Shown here: piece after piece, positions 8,976-17,540 of the stretch | Numbering within the stretch: position 1 is the first letter of the stretch | How the letters are laid out: every line of letters begins with the position of its first letter | Translations under genes and position numbers: made by a program | The notes under the pieces: generated by a model | Seen by the model: only the letters and a program-made list of their open reading frames with translations | What the model was told of the DNA's origin: nothing | Database searches by the model: none | Source: Stenotrophomonas sp. SY1 | GTDB lineage: Bacteria > Pseudomonadota > Gammaproteobacteria > Xanthomonadales > Xanthomonadaceae | Length of the DNA stretch: 64,000 nt | Assembly: GCF_021202945.1 (NCBI RefSeq) | Contig: NZ_JAJOYR010000001.1 | Span: 496,001 to 560,000 of the forward strand | Direction of reading: 5' to 3'

Positions 8976-9593
8976 ATGGCCTACAAACGTTCGGAATTGA
9001 TGGAAAAACGCCTCGCCGGCAACCGCGAGGCGATCCTGGCCGCTGCCCGCCGGCTGGTCGCCGCCGGTGGCTATCGCAACGCGCCGATCACCGCCGTGGC
9101 GGCCGAGGCCGGGGTGTCCACCGGGCTGATCTACCGCCACTTCCCGTCCAAGGCCGAGTTGTTCGTTGAAGTGCTGACCGCTGCGGTCGAGCACGAGTTG
9201 GAGATCCTGGCGGCCATCGCCGAGGAAGCATTGCCTGCACCGCAGCGGCTGCAACGCGCGGTGGCCTCGTTCGTGCGCCGCGCGATGGCCGGCCCCGGCC
9301 TGGCCTATGCCTTCATCGCCGAGCCGGTGGATCCGGAGGTGGAAGCCGAGCGCATCCGTTGCCGGCGGCTGTTCGGTGATGTGTTCAAGCGCATCCTTGA
9401 TGACGGCGTGCGTGCCGGCGAATTGCCGCCGCAGGATCTGGATATCAGTGCGGCGTGCATCGTGGGTGCCTTCACCGAGGCGCTGGTCGGGCCAACCGCC
9501 CCCAGCCGTGATGGTTCGCGCGATGGCGAGCATCTGGTCGATGCGATCGGCGCGCTGTGCCTGCGCGCTGCAGGGGCCACGGCGACCCATTGA
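8976..9593 (+). CDS. TetR/AcrR family regulator, probable regulator of the liu operon
   Basis: A 205-residue protein with a TetR N-terminal HTH (ITAVAAEAGVSTGLIYRHFP, about residues 38-57, followed by SKAELFVEVL). A divergent ligand-binding C-terminal domain follows. It is transcribed away from isovaleryl-CoA dehydrogenase, with 145 bp between the two starts and an AT-rich palindrome in that gap. By context it likely controls leucine/isovalerate catabolism, perhaps responding to an acyl-CoA. The ligand cannot be read from the sequence. Confidence 0.8.
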   Translation: MAYKRSELMEKRLAGNREAILAAARRLVAAGGYRNAPITAVAAEAGVSTGLIYRHFPSKAELFVEVLTAAVEHELEILAAIAEEALPAPQRLQRAVASFVRRAMAGPGLAYAFIAEPVDPEVEAERIRCRRLFGDVFKRILDDGVRAGELPPQDLDISAACIVGAFTEALVGPTAPSRDGSRDGEHLVDAIGALCLRAAGATATH

Positions 9594-9665
9594 GCGTTCC
9601 GCAGCGGACATGAAGCATGTGGCGATGATGGTGCGTTGCCGCACGCCAGCTCATGCCTGGACCCA

Positions 9666-9696
9666 TTGCGGGCAGTGCCACACGCTGGTCTATACT
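9666..9696 (+). promoter_or_regulatory. Possible sigma70-type promoter of the cytochrome c gene
   Basis: TTGCGG at 9666-9671 and TATACT at 9691-9696 are separated by 19 bp and lie 47 bp before the GTG start of the cytochrome gene. The spacing is slightly long and the -35 is imperfect. Confidence 0.3.
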
Positions 9697-9742
9697 CGCC
9701 GGCAGCCATAGTCCACCGACTACTCGCCTGGGGTGATGAGAC

Positions 9743-10261
9743 GTGCGGAATTACGATCTGGAATTTCTCAAGCGCTTTTCCATCGTTATCGTCATCCTGG
9801 CCGTGATCACGGTTGGCCTGATCATCTTCGCTTACTTCCTGCAGCACTCCATTCCCACCGAGCCCTCGCCCAAGGCGGTGCAGCGCGTTGAACAGCGCAT
9901 CGCGCCGTTGGGTGCGGTGTATGCCGGTTCCACCGGCGCGTCTGCGCAGGCGGCCGTGGCTGCGGCCGCCGCCGCTGCGGCAGCGGCCAGCGGTGCCTAC
10001 GGCGGCACGCTGGACGGCAAGACGATCTACGACAACCTGTGCACCGCTTGCCACACCACCGGCGTCGGCAAGGCGCCCACGCTGGATCACGGGCATTGGG
10101 ATGCGCGCATCGCGCAGGGCAAGGACACGCTCTACAAGCACGCCATCGAGGGCTACACCGGCCCGGATGGCGGGATCATGCCGCCCAAGGGCGGCAATGC
10201 CGGCCTGAGCGAGGAGCAGATCCACGCGGCCGTGGACTGGATGCTCTCCAATCTGAAATAA
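9743..10261 (+). CDS. Membrane-anchored c-type cytochrome (cytochrome c5-like)
   Basis: A 172-residue protein beginning with GTG, preceded by the purine-rich GGGGTGATGAGA. An uncleaved N-terminal anchor spans about residues 12-33. A linker of mostly alanine (about 68-82) follows, then one cytochrome c domain. Haem attachment is CTACH (C100, C103, H104), with Met146 in GGIMPPKGG as the likely sixth ligand. The class I c5-like fold is typically an electron carrier to terminal oxidases. The long alanine tract is encoded by GC-rich repeats and may vary in length between strains. It stands alone and is followed by a hairpin with a T-rich tail. Confidence 0.85.
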   Translation: MRNYDLEFLKRFSIVIVILAVITVGLIIFAYFLQHSIPTEPSPKAVQRVEQRIAPLGAVYAGSTGASAQAAVAAAAAAAAAASGAYGGTLDGKTIYDNLCTACHTTGVGKAPTLDHGHWDARIAQGKDTLYKHAIEGYTGPDGGIMPPKGGNAGLSEEQIHAAVDWMLSNLK

Positions 10262-10314
10262 CCAGCCGCCAGACTCCGCAGCTGGCAGCACGTCTGATTG
10301 CTGCAAAATAGCCG

Positions 10315-10346
10315 GCGCCGCCTTTCCAGGCGGCGCTTGTGTTTCC
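10315..10346 (+). terminator. Terminator after the cytochrome c gene
   Basis: An 8-bp stem GCGCCGCC / GGCGGCGC with loop TTTCCA, followed by TTGTGTTTCC, lies 54 bp past the cytochrome stop codon and before the nuclease start. Confidence 0.55.
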
Positions 10347-10380
10347 GCTTCCGTCGGTCTGCCTTTCATTGGAGTCGTCC

Positions 10381-12117
10381 ATGCGTTGTTCCCCCTCGTT
10401 TCTCGCTCTTGCTCTGGCCGCGGTCTGCGCCGGCCCCGCATCTGCGGCTTCTCCGGCGGCATCGCTGCCCATCGGCAAGGTGCAGGGCAGTGGCGCGCGT
10501 AGCCCCTACGAAGGCAAGCCGGTGACGGTCGAAGCCATGGTCACCGCCGACCTGCGTGAGGGGCTGGGCGGTGTGTACGTGCAGGACGCAGGCGATGGCG
10601 ATGCCGCCACGTCCGATGGGTTGTTCGTGCGTCTGCCGGACGGCCAGGCCGTGCAGGTCGGGCAATGGCTGCGCATCAGCGGCACGGTGCAGGAACAGGC
10701 CGCCGGCAAGGACAGCGGGCAATCACTGACTGCCCTGCAGGCTGACAAGGTGGACACGCTGGCCGCGCGCCCGGCACCTGCGGTGACCGTGCTCGCGGAC
10801 GTGCCCGCCAGCTGGGAAGCGCTGGAAGGCATGCAGGTGCGGATCGCCGCGCCGTTGACCCTGGCCGGGCAGGACGGGCTGCAGCGTTTTGGTGAACTGA
10901 CCGCCGCCTTCGGTGGCCGGCTCTGGCAGCCCAGCGAAGTGGCTGCCGCAGGAAGCCCGGAACAGGCGGCGGTGATCGCCGACAACGCACGTCGTCGCCT
11001 GCGCCTGGATGATGGCAGCAGCAAGCGCGACCCGGGTGGCGCGTCGTATCTGGTCAAGGGTGTGGTGCTGCGTACCGGTGCGCAGCTGAGCGAGGTGCAG
11101 GGCATCGTCGATCAGCGTTTCGACGCCGGCTACCGGTTGCAGCTGACCGCGCCATTGCGCGTCAGTACGGACCTGCGTCCGTTGCAGCCGCCGACCGTGG
11201 CCGGTGGGCTGCGCATCGCCGCGTTCAATCTGGAGAATTACTTCAACGGTGACGGCAAGGGCGGTGGCTACCCAACCCTGCGCGGTGCCAAGACGCCGGA
11301 ACAGCAAGCCGCACAGCAGGCCAAGCTGGTCACCTCCATCGCCAGCCTCAATGCCGATGTCGCGGCACTGATGGAACTGGAAAACGATGGCTACGGCCCG
11401 GGTTCGTCCATCGACCAACTGGTGCGTGCGCTCAATGCAGGGCAGGGCAAGGGCGGCGACTGGAAGTTCATCGATGCCGGGCAGGGGCCGGGCGACAACC
11501 CGATCCGCGTCGGCATCATCTATCGCAGCGCCAAGGTGAGCCCGGTCGGCAAGCCGGCGGTGCTGGAGCGCGAACCGTTCGGCGAGCGCAGCCGTGTGCC
11601 GCTGGCGCAGGCGTTCCGCATGGGCCGCAACGGCGCGCCGTTCGTGGTGGTGGCCAACCACTTCAAGTCCAAGGGCTGCTCGGAGGCGAGTGGTGCCAAT
11701 GCCGACCAGAACGACGGCCAGGGCTGCTGGAATGCGACCCGCGTCGAGTCGGCCAGGTTGCTGCACCAGTGGCTGCAAGGCGATCCGACCGGCAGCGGCA
11801 GCAAGGACGCGGTGTTGCTGGGTGACTTCAACGCCTATGCGATGGAAGATCCGATCCGCAGCTTGAATGCCGAAGGCTGGCAGGACGCGTTCAAGGTGGC
11901 TGGTGTGCAGCAGCCTTACAGCTACGTCTACAACGGCCTGACCGGCCGCCTGGATCACGCGCTGCTGAGCCCGGGCATGGCGGCGCGCCTGAAGGGCGCG
12001 GCCGAATGGCACATCAACGCCGACGAAGCCGACGATGTCGGCTACCAGGACCGCAATGTGCCGGGCCCGTGGCGCAGCTCGGACCACGATCCGTTGCTGC
12101 TGGGCTTTGAGCCGTAA
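10381..12117 (+). CDS. Secreted ExeM/NucH-type extracellular endonuclease
   Basis: A 578-residue protein with a clear signal peptide (MRCSPSFLALALAAVCAG, then PASA-A). The N-terminal third resembles the OB-like domain of ExeM/NucH nucleases. The C-terminal part is an endonuclease/exonuclease/phosphatase fold: IAAFNLENYFNGDG (metal-binding Asn/Glu), ALMELENDGYG, NHFKSKGC, the DQNDGQGCWN insert typical of ExeM, VLLGDFNAYAMEDP, and a final SSDHDPLLLGFEP. All active-site segments are present. The likely role is degrading extracellular DNA for nutrition or biofilm remodelling. No C-terminal sorting tail is seen, which differs from longer ExeM proteins with a rhombosortase signal. Confidence 0.85.
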   Translation: MRCSPSFLALALAAVCAGPASAASPAASLPIGKVQGSGARSPYEGKPVTVEAMVTADLREGLGGVYVQDAGDGDAATSDGLFVRLPDGQAVQVGQWLRISGTVQEQAAGKDSGQSLTALQADKVDTLAARPAPAVTVLADVPASWEALEGMQVRIAAPLTLAGQDGLQRFGELTAAFGGRLWQPSEVAAAGSPEQAAVIADNARRRLRLDDGSSKRDPGGASYLVKGVVLRTGAQLSEVQGIVDQRFDAGYRLQLTAPLRVSTDLRPLQPPTVAGGLRIAAFNLENYFNGDGKGGGYPTLRGAKTPEQQAAQQAKLVTSIASLNADVAALMELENDGYGPGSSIDQLVRALNAGQGKGGDWKFIDAGQGPGDNPIRVGIIYRSAKVSPVGKPAVLEREPFGERSRVPLAQAFRMGRNGAPFVVVANHFKSKGCSEASGANADQNDGQGCWNATRVESARLLHQWLQGDPTGSGSKDAVLLGDFNAYAMEDPIRSLNAEGWQDAFKVAGVQQPYSYVYNGLTGRLDHALLSPGMAARLKGAAEWHINADEADDVGYQDRNVPGPWRSSDHDPLLLGFEP

Positions 12118-12215
12118 GTTTCAGGGCTGAAAGACACCCAACCCACGCCCGCCCGGCCCTTCGGCGTAGCCTTCGGGCGTTCATCGGACCGCACGCCAGT
12201 GGCGTGCAAACGATC

Positions 12216-12345
12216 CTCTTCCCCCCCTCCGCCTTCGGCGCAAGGGAGGGGGAAGAGCAGGGTATCGCAGCGCTCTCTCAGTCCGCGCATGATCGGCCCC
12301 CTCCCTTGCGCCGAAGGCGGAGGGGAGGGTTGGGGAGGGGTGCAG
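12216..12345. repeat. Intergenic inverted-arm repeat followed by GTTGCA tract
   Basis: Two arms built on CCCTCCGCCTTCGGCGCAAG and its complement face each other around a ~50-bp middle. The right arm ends GGGAGGGGT and runs into a GCAGTTGCAGTTGCTGTTG tract, as also seen near 59.57 kb. It lies between convergent genes and could act as a terminator. Confidence 0.65.
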
Positions 12346-12383
12346 TTGCAGTTGCTGTTGAAGCCTTCCAACAGAAAGAAAAG

Positions 12384-13244
12384 CTACAGCGTCCCGCGCG
12401 CAATCAATCCAATCGCCACCACCGCCAGCAACAGGCCCGCACGGTTCATCCGGCTGGTCTTCTCGCCGAACGCGAACACGCCCACCAGCGCACCCAGACA
12501 CACCACGCCGATGTTCATGGTGGCGAAGATCGTCGCCGGGCTGTGTGGCATGGCCTGGTGCGCGCGCACGTAGAAAAGAATGTTGCCGAAGTTGGCCAGG
12601 CCGAGCAGCAGCCCGTAGCCGACGTTGTTGAGGGTGAGCCGGGAAGCGCCGCTGAAATGGCGTTGCAGCTGCCAGGCCAGCATCAGCACGAAGGCGATGC
12701 CGAAGCTGATCAGCAGCGCAGCGGTGGAAGGCGTGCCGGCCAACGCCACGCGTTTGAGCAGGATGTCGATCAGGGCAAACCCGGCCCACACGCCCAGCAG
12801 CCAGCCCCAGCTGCCACGATGTGCCGCGCCCGCCTCGCCATTGCGTGCAGTCACGCCGACGATGGCCAGCAGGCCAAGCCCCAGGCCCGCCAGCTTCCAG
12901 CCGTTGGCATGCTCGCCAAACAACAGGAACGCCGCGCACAGCGACAGCAGCAGCGACAGCCGCTGCGCCACATCACTGCGTACGATGCCGGCCTCGCGCA
13001 CCGCGCGTGCCAACACCAGGAAGATGCCGGGCAACGCCACGGCAAGGGCCAGCAGCGCCAGCCACGGCGTGTGCCCGCTCTGCAAGGTCTGCAACGAAGG
13101 CTGCAACACCAGCAATGACAAGGCGCTGGCGGCCAGATAGTTCCAGGTCACCGCCTGGGCGATGTCCACGCCACGGCGCGGGGCCAGTTTCAGCAGCACC
13201 GAGACCAGCACGCTGCAGGCCACGCTCAGGATCAGGAAATGCAT
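12384..13244 (-). CDS. DMT-family (EamA-like) membrane transporter
   Basis: A 286-residue, strongly hydrophobic protein with about ten predicted membrane helices in two halves, as in drug/metabolite transporters. It has short basic loops and a conserved-looking final helix pair (GVVCLGALVGVFAFGEKTSR, then a last helix). The start MHFLILSVACSV is chosen because the 23 upstream in-frame residues overlap the neighbouring promoter region. It is divergent from an alpha/beta hydrolase, with the two starts 63 bp apart. The substrate cannot be inferred. Confidence 0.75.
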   Translation of the reverse strand: MHFLILSVACSVLVSVLLKLAPRRGVDIAQAVTWNYLAASALSLLVLQPSLQTLQSGHTPWLALLALAVALPGIFLVLARAVREAGIVRSDVAQRLSLLLSLCAAFLLFGEHANGWKLAGLGLGLLAIVGVTARNGEAGAAHRGSWGWLLGVWAGFALIDILLKRVALAGTPSTAALLISFGIAFVLMLAWQLQRHFSGASRLTLNNVGYGLLLGLANFGNILFYVRAHQAMPHSPATIFATMNIGVVCLGALVGVFAFGEKTSRMNRAGLLLAVVAIGLIARGTL

Positions 13245-13307
13245 CGTTTCAGCTACCGTGAAGGCGATGGCGGTGAAGCCGCCGGACAGGGCCGGTATTA
13301 TGGCGGC

Positions 13308-13979
13308 ATGCAAACGCCCTTATTCCCCCACGAATCGGCGACGTTGACCCTGGAAGGCCCGGCCGGGCCGCTGGAAGTCGCCGTCGACCTGCCCGATGGT
13401 GATGCCACACCGCGTCCGATCATCGCGGTCATCTGCCACCCGCTGTCCATCGAAGGCGGCAGCATGCACAACAAGGTGGTCACCATGGTGTCGCGCGCGC
13501 TGCGCGACCTGGGTGTGACCACGGTGCGCTTCAATTTCCGCGGCGTCGGTGGTTCGGCCGGCGTCTTTGACAACGGCGAAGGCGAAGGCGATGACCTGCG
13601 CGCTGTGGTGAACTGGGTACGCAGCCAGCACCCCGACAGCGCGTTGTGGCTGGCCGGTTTCAGCTTCGGTGCCTATGTCTCGCTGCGTGCAGCCGCTGTG
13701 GTGCAGCCGCAGGCGATGATTTCCATCGCCCCGCCGGTGGGCCGCCGCACCTGGGATTTCAGCGACGTGCAGCCGCCGTCGAACTGGCTGGTGGTGCAGG
13801 GTGACGCCGACGAGATCGTCGATGCACAAGGCGTGTACCAGTGGCTGGAGACGCTGGAGAATCCGCCGCAGCTGGTGCGCATGCCGGATACCTCGCATTT
13901 CTTCCATCGCAAGCTGATCGACCTGCGCGGTGCGATCCAGCATGAAGTGCGGCGCTGGCTGCCCGACGAAAGCAATTGA
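13308..13979 (+). CDS. Alpha/beta hydrolase (COG2945-type)
   Basis: A 223-residue soluble hydrolase. The nucleophile elbow is LAGFSFGAY with Ser119. An oxyanion-type HPLSIEGGSMHNKV segment lies near the N-terminus, RFNFRGVGGSAG follows, the acid is in VVQGDADEIVD, and the catalytic histidine is in PDTSHFFHRKL. These match the small dienelactone-hydrolase-like COG2945 family, whose physiological substrate is not known. The stop is separated from the ATG of zapE by only 2 bp, so the two genes are likely co-transcribed. An ATG 8 bp upstream is out of frame. Confidence 0.8.
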   Translation: MQTPLFPHESATLTLEGPAGPLEVAVDLPDGDATPRPIIAVICHPLSIEGGSMHNKVVTMVSRALRDLGVTTVRFNFRGVGGSAGVFDNGEGEGDDLRAVVNWVRSQHPDSALWLAGFSFGAYVSLRAAAVVQPQAMISIAPPVGRRTWDFSDVQPPSNWLVVQGDADEIVDAQGVYQWLETLENPPQLVRMPDTSHFFHRKLIDLRGAIQHEVRRWLPDESN

Positions 13980-13981
13980 AC

Positions 13982-15079
13982 ATGGATGCAATGACTCCCT
14001 CGCAACGCTACGCCGCCGGCGTGGCCCGTGGCGATTGGCGTGACGATCCGGCCCAGCATGCCGCCCTTGCCGAGCTGGACCGCATCCACGAAGCGTTGGT
14101 GGATACGGCACAGGACGGCTGGTTGGACCGGCTGTCCGCGTTCTGGAAAAAGCCTGAGCCGGTCAAGGGGCTGTATTTCTGGGGCGGCGTGGGCCGTGGC
14201 AAGACCTTCCTGGTGGACCTGTTCTATGACGGCCTGCCGATCGAACAGAAGTACCGCACCCACTTCCACCGGTTCATGCGTGGCATCCACGAGCGGCTGC
14301 GCGAGCACCAGGGCCAGAGCGACCCGCTGGCCAAGATCGCGCAGGAATGGCGCAACAACCTGCGCGTGCTGGTGCTGGACGAGTTCTTCGTCACCGACAT
14401 CGGCGATGCGATGCTGCTTGCGCGCCTGCTCGAACGGCTGTTCGCCGAGGGCGTTACCTTGGTGACCACGTCCAATACGGCGGTGGAGAACCTGTATCTC
14501 AACGGCCTGCAACGCGAAGGCTTCCTGCCGGCGATCGCGCTGCTGGAAAAGTACTGCGTGGAGCTGTACGCCGAAGGCACCGAGGATTACCGCATGCGCG
14601 CGCTGACGCGTTCGCCGGTGTACCGCGCGCCGCTGGAAGCGGACAGTGATGCCTGGTTGGGTGGACGCTGGAAGGAACTCAGCGGTGCCGAGGATGCGCG
14701 TGCCGGCAACATCGTCATCGAAGGCCGCAAGATCCCGGTGCGCGGCCGTGGCAAGAGCATCGTCTGGTTTGATTTCCCGGCGCTGTGCGAAGGCCCGCGC
14801 GGTCCGTCGGATTACATCGAGATCGCGCGCGAGTTCAACACCGTGCTGCTCGGTGGCATTCCACATTTTGATCGCATGAACGAAGACGCCGCACGGCGCT
14901 TCGTCAACCTGATCGACGAGTTGTACGACCGCCAGGTCAACCTGGTCTGCACCGCACAGGATGCGCCGCCAATGTTGTATTCGGGCACGCGCTTGGCCGG
15001 TGCGTTCGAGCGTACCGCCAGTCGTCTGATCGAGATGCAGAGCGCCGAGTACCTGGGTACGGAGCACCGCAACGCGTAG
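13982..15079 (+). CDS. zapE: Cell division protein ZapE (AFG1-like ATPase)
   Basis: A 365-residue P-loop ATPase of the AFG1/ZapE family. It has Walker A GGVGRGKT (68-75), the family segment HFHRFMRGIHERL, Walker B RVLVLDEFFVTDIGDAM with sensor region VTTSNTAVENLY, and the C-terminal RTASRLIEMQS. ZapE is a cytosolic factor associated with the Z ring during late constriction. The ATG lies 2 bp after the upstream hydrolase stop. A TTG 6 bp further upstream would also be in frame but is less likely. Confidence 0.9.
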   Translation: MDAMTPSQRYAAGVARGDWRDDPAQHAALAELDRIHEALVDTAQDGWLDRLSAFWKKPEPVKGLYFWGGVGRGKTFLVDLFYDGLPIEQKYRTHFHRFMRGIHERLREHQGQSDPLAKIAQEWRNNLRVLVLDEFFVTDIGDAMLLARLLERLFAEGVTLVTTSNTAVENLYLNGLQREGFLPAIALLEKYCVELYAEGTEDYRMRALTRSPVYRAPLEADSDAWLGGRWKELSGAEDARAGNIVIEGRKIPVRGRGKSIVWFDFPALCEGPRGPSDYIEIAREFNTVLLGGIPHFDRMNEDAARRFVNLIDELYDRQVNLVCTAQDAPPMLYSGTRLAGAFERTASRLIEMQSAEYLGTEHRNA

Positions 15080-15172
15080 CGCCGGGCCTTGCTCGGCGGC
15101 GTTTTCCAGCAAGGCGCCGCCGGCAGCGTTAGGGGGGGGTAATCCCGGCGGTTTGTGGTTTCCGCGAAGTGC

Positions 15173-15303
15173 TTACCCCTCCCCAGCCCTCCCCTTGGCT
15201 GCGCCAAAGGGAGGGGGTGGATCAGCGAGCATCAGGCTGACGCGGCTGTTGCTTCCGGCTCCCTCCCTTTGGCGCAGCCAAGGGGAGGGCTGGGGAGGGG
15301 TAA
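15173..15303. repeat. Perfect 43-bp inverted repeat element
   Basis: The left arm (15173-15215, starting TTACCCCTCCCCAGCCCTCC) and right arm (15261-15303) are exact reverse complements over 43 bp, around a 45-bp spacer. Each arm also has an internal small stem around TTGGCTGCGCCAA. It is the best-preserved member of the paired-arm family seen at 12.2, 25.8 and 54.8 kb. Confidence 0.85.
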
Positions 15304-15322
15304 GCCTTTGCCCCAAGCCCCC

Positions 15323-15345
15323 TGCCGAGCATGGCTCGGCACTAC
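15323..15345 (-). repeat. GTAG-type (SMAG-like) REP element
   Basis: TGCCGAGCATGGCTCGGCAC ending in TAC: the minus strand begins GTAG followed by a GCCGAGC/GCTCGGC hairpin. This matches the GTAG palindromic elements described for Stenotrophomonas maltophilia. Confidence 0.75.
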
Positions 15346-15439
15346 AGCGCGTACGGCTTAACCCCGCGCGCCCTCTTCGCCCGTTCCTGTTCCCGCACGC
15401 CGCTGCATGCGGCCCATCTCACGCACAGGAGCATGAACC

Positions 15440-16981
15440 ATGCGCAGTTCGAACGCTTCCAGGCCGTACGGCCTGCCGGCACGCAGTGTCGCCCTGGCTG
15501 CAGCCGTCACCCTGCTCATCGGCCTGCCGGTAACAGCCGCGGTACGCCCGGCGCCACCCGCCCAGCCGGCGGTGGAGGGCGACCTGCAGGCGCCGGTATC
15601 CCTGCGCGTGCGCCAGACCCAACCCAACTTCCGCGGCCCCTCGGCCCGCACCTGCAACAACATGCCGGTGCTGCACGAAGTCGCCGATCCCAGCCCGACG
15701 CCACCCCGGCACATCTCCCTGCGCAGCAGGCATTCAACGGCGGAAGCCGGCTATGCCGATGCCGCGGCAGCGGAGGTATATCTGGCCCCACCGGTGATGC
15801 CCGCGCCGCCGGCTCCGCCGCCGCCAGCCGCACCGTCCACGCGCAGTTCCGCTATGTCGGATTCCGTGCCGGCGGCTGCCAAGGCTTCCCCGAGCGCGCC
15901 AGCTTCTGGTTCCGTTCCGGCCTATCGGCAGCAGCAAACGCCGGTGACCGCCGGCGTGGTCGATGACAACACCGACTTTGGTGGCTTCCAGCAATTCCTG
16001 CAGCGCCATGAGGAGGCAACGCGGCTGGGACGCGATATCAGCGTGCGCCAGCGCCTGCAGGTGATCGATGCACAGGGCCGCCCGGTGCCCGATGCCGAAG
16101 TGGCGGTGAGCAGCGCCAACGGCGCGCGCATGTGGGCCCGCACCGATGCCGGTGGCCAGGTGTGGCTGCATCCCAATGCCTTTGATGATCGCGATTCGAG
16201 CAGCTACCAGGTGCAGGTGCGCCGCGCAGGCAAGACCAGCAGCGCAGCGTTGCAGCGCGGGCAGAAGAACGTGCTGCAGGTGGTCATGCCCGCCGCCACG
16301 CTGCCGGCACGCGCAAAGCTGGACCTGGTGTTCATGGTCGATGCCACCGGTTCGATGGCCGATGAAATCGACAAGCTGCGCGATTCGTTGCAGGGCATCG
16401 TCAACGAGATCGGCCAGCTGCCGTCGAACCCGGATATCTGCCTGGGACTGGTGACCTACCGCGATCGAGGTGATGAGTATTTCGTGCGTGGTTGGGACAT
16501 GACCTACAACATCGCCGCGTTTCAGAAGGTGCTCGATGGCGTGCGGGCCAACGGCGGCGGTGATTACCCCGAGGCCATGAACGAAGCCTTCGATCATGCG
16601 GTGCAGGGGTTGAACTGGCGTGGCCCGTCGACGACCCGAGTGCTGGTGTCGCTGGCCGACGCGCCGCCACAGATGGGCTATCCGCCGCCGCGTTACGACC
16701 AGACCATGCTGGCCGCGCTGGGCAAGGGCATCAAGGTGTTCAGCGTGGCCGCCTCCGGCCAGGACACCACCGGCGAGATCGTGCAGCGGCAGATCGCCCA
16801 GTACACCGGCGGCCGCTTCATCTTCCTCACCTACAAGGATGCGTCCGACCCGTCGAGTGGCCCCGGCAGCGAGACCGTGCATGAGGTGGCCAACTATTCG
16901 GTCGACACGCTGGACCAGCTGGTGGTGCGGCTGGTGCGCGAGGAGCTGGCGCAGTTGCCGGTGGCGGGGAAGCGGGATTAG
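15440..16981 (+). CDS. Secreted von Willebrand factor A (VWA) domain protein
   Basis: A 513-residue protein with an N-terminal signal/anchor (about 15-35) and a Pro/Ala-rich low-complexity stretch (about 112-175). A carboxypeptidase-regulatory-like beta domain follows (RQRLQVIDAQGRPVPDAEVA region, about 203-260), then a VWA domain from about 293. The MIDAS starts at D301 in DATGSM, a variant of DxSxS in which the first Ser is Thr. The conserved Thr/Asp positions are suggested by VTYRDRGDE and SLADAPPQ. It is probably exported to the periplasm or surface. The partner and function are unknown, and no chaperone (MoxR) neighbour is present. Downstream lies a repeat doublet and then the nrd riboswitch. 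Confidence 0.75.
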   Translation: MRSSNASRPYGLPARSVALAAAVTLLIGLPVTAAVRPAPPAQPAVEGDLQAPVSLRVRQTQPNFRGPSARTCNNMPVLHEVADPSPTPPRHISLRSRHSTAEAGYADAAAAEVYLAPPVMPAPPAPPPPAAPSTRSSAMSDSVPAAAKASPSAPASGSVPAYRQQQTPVTAGVVDDNTDFGGFQQFLQRHEEATRLGRDISVRQRLQVIDAQGRPVPDAEVAVSSANGARMWARTDAGGQVWLHPNAFDDRDSSSYQVQVRRAGKTSSAALQRGQKNVLQVVMPAATLPARAKLDLVFMVDATGSMADEIDKLRDSLQGIVNEIGQLPSNPDICLGLVTYRDRGDEYFVRGWDMTYNIAAFQKVLDGVRANGGGDYPEAMNEAFDHAVQGLNWRGPSTTRVLVSLADAPPQMGYPPPRYDQTMLAALGKGIKVFSVAASGQDTTGEIVQRQIAQYTGGRFIFLTYKDASDPSSGPGSETVHEVANYSVDTLDQLVVRLVREELAQLPVAGKRD

Positions 16982-17388
16982 GAGGGATTGGGCCGTCCGT
17001 AGGAGCGGCGTGAGCCGCTAAGCCACCGCCGCATCCGGCGCGGTGGTGCCAGCAATTGCATGATCTTTCACCAATTGCGCCTTCATCGGCTTCGCGGCTC
17101 ACGCTGCTCCTACAGGCAGCGGCATCGGATCCAATGGGCCCGGTGCCGGCGACGAAATGCGGTTGGTCTCTGCGAAAGCCACGCCGAATTTTCATCAGAA
17201 CATCACGCACTGAACACGCAGTTTTTACGGATAAAAAAAGCCACAAAAAGTCTTGACTGCGCACTCCATCCAAGCAGTTGGCAGGGTCCAGGCCGGGTCG
17301 TTTCCAGGCCAGCCCTTGCGCCACAAGGCTCGGCACGAATTCACCACATTTCGTGTTGACCATGCCAACTACCCCCACTATCTTGTGG
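16982..17388. other. Long nrdA upstream region without a gene
   Basis: No convincing coding sequence. It holds a TAGGAGCGGCGTGAGCCGC repeat and its inverted copy (16999-17113), then an A/T-rich stretch (about 17219-17252). TTGACT at 17253-17258 could be a -35 for the riboswitch transcript, but no good -10 is visible at the right distance. Confidence 0.5.
16999..17113. repeat. TAGGAGCGG inverted doublet
   Basis: GTAGGAGCGGCGTGAGCCGC at 16999-17018 and a near-perfect inverted copy at 17094-17113 enclose about 75 bp. The same arm family forms the duplicated element downstream of nrdB. Confidence 0.7.
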
Positions 17389-17540
17389 CTCGTCGGTTCC
17401 GGTGGGTTTGCGCCCACTGGATTGAAAGGGAAGCTGGTGACGCCTGCGGGCCATTCCAGCACTGCCCCGCAGCGGTAATTGGGAACGACCCCGTCAACGC
17501 ACTGAGGCACCGGCCTTGGGAAGCGACGGAGTAGGAGAAG
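17389..17540 (+). promoter_or_regulatory. Cobalamin riboswitch upstream of nrdAB
   Basis: The conserved cobalamin aptamer core is readable. AAAGGGAAGCTGGTG is followed by CCAGCACTGCCCCGCAGCGG and TAATTGGGAA, then the closing strand TTGGGAAGCGACGGAGTAGG. CTCGTC at 17389-17394 can pair with GACGGAG at 17525-17531 to close the element. It precedes the GTG of nrdA by about 250 nt. That leader contains a GCCCC...GGGGC structure (17729-17758 region) with a CCTGC/GCAGG inner stem close to the start, a candidate expression platform. High B12 is expected to reduce expression of this B12-independent reductase. Confidence 0.85.

Noticed and set aside
12145..12180. ACGCCCG / CGGGCGT stem after the nuclease gene as terminator
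   Set aside because: Only 7 bp with a 22-nt loop and no T-tract; the paired-arm repeat downstream is more plausible.
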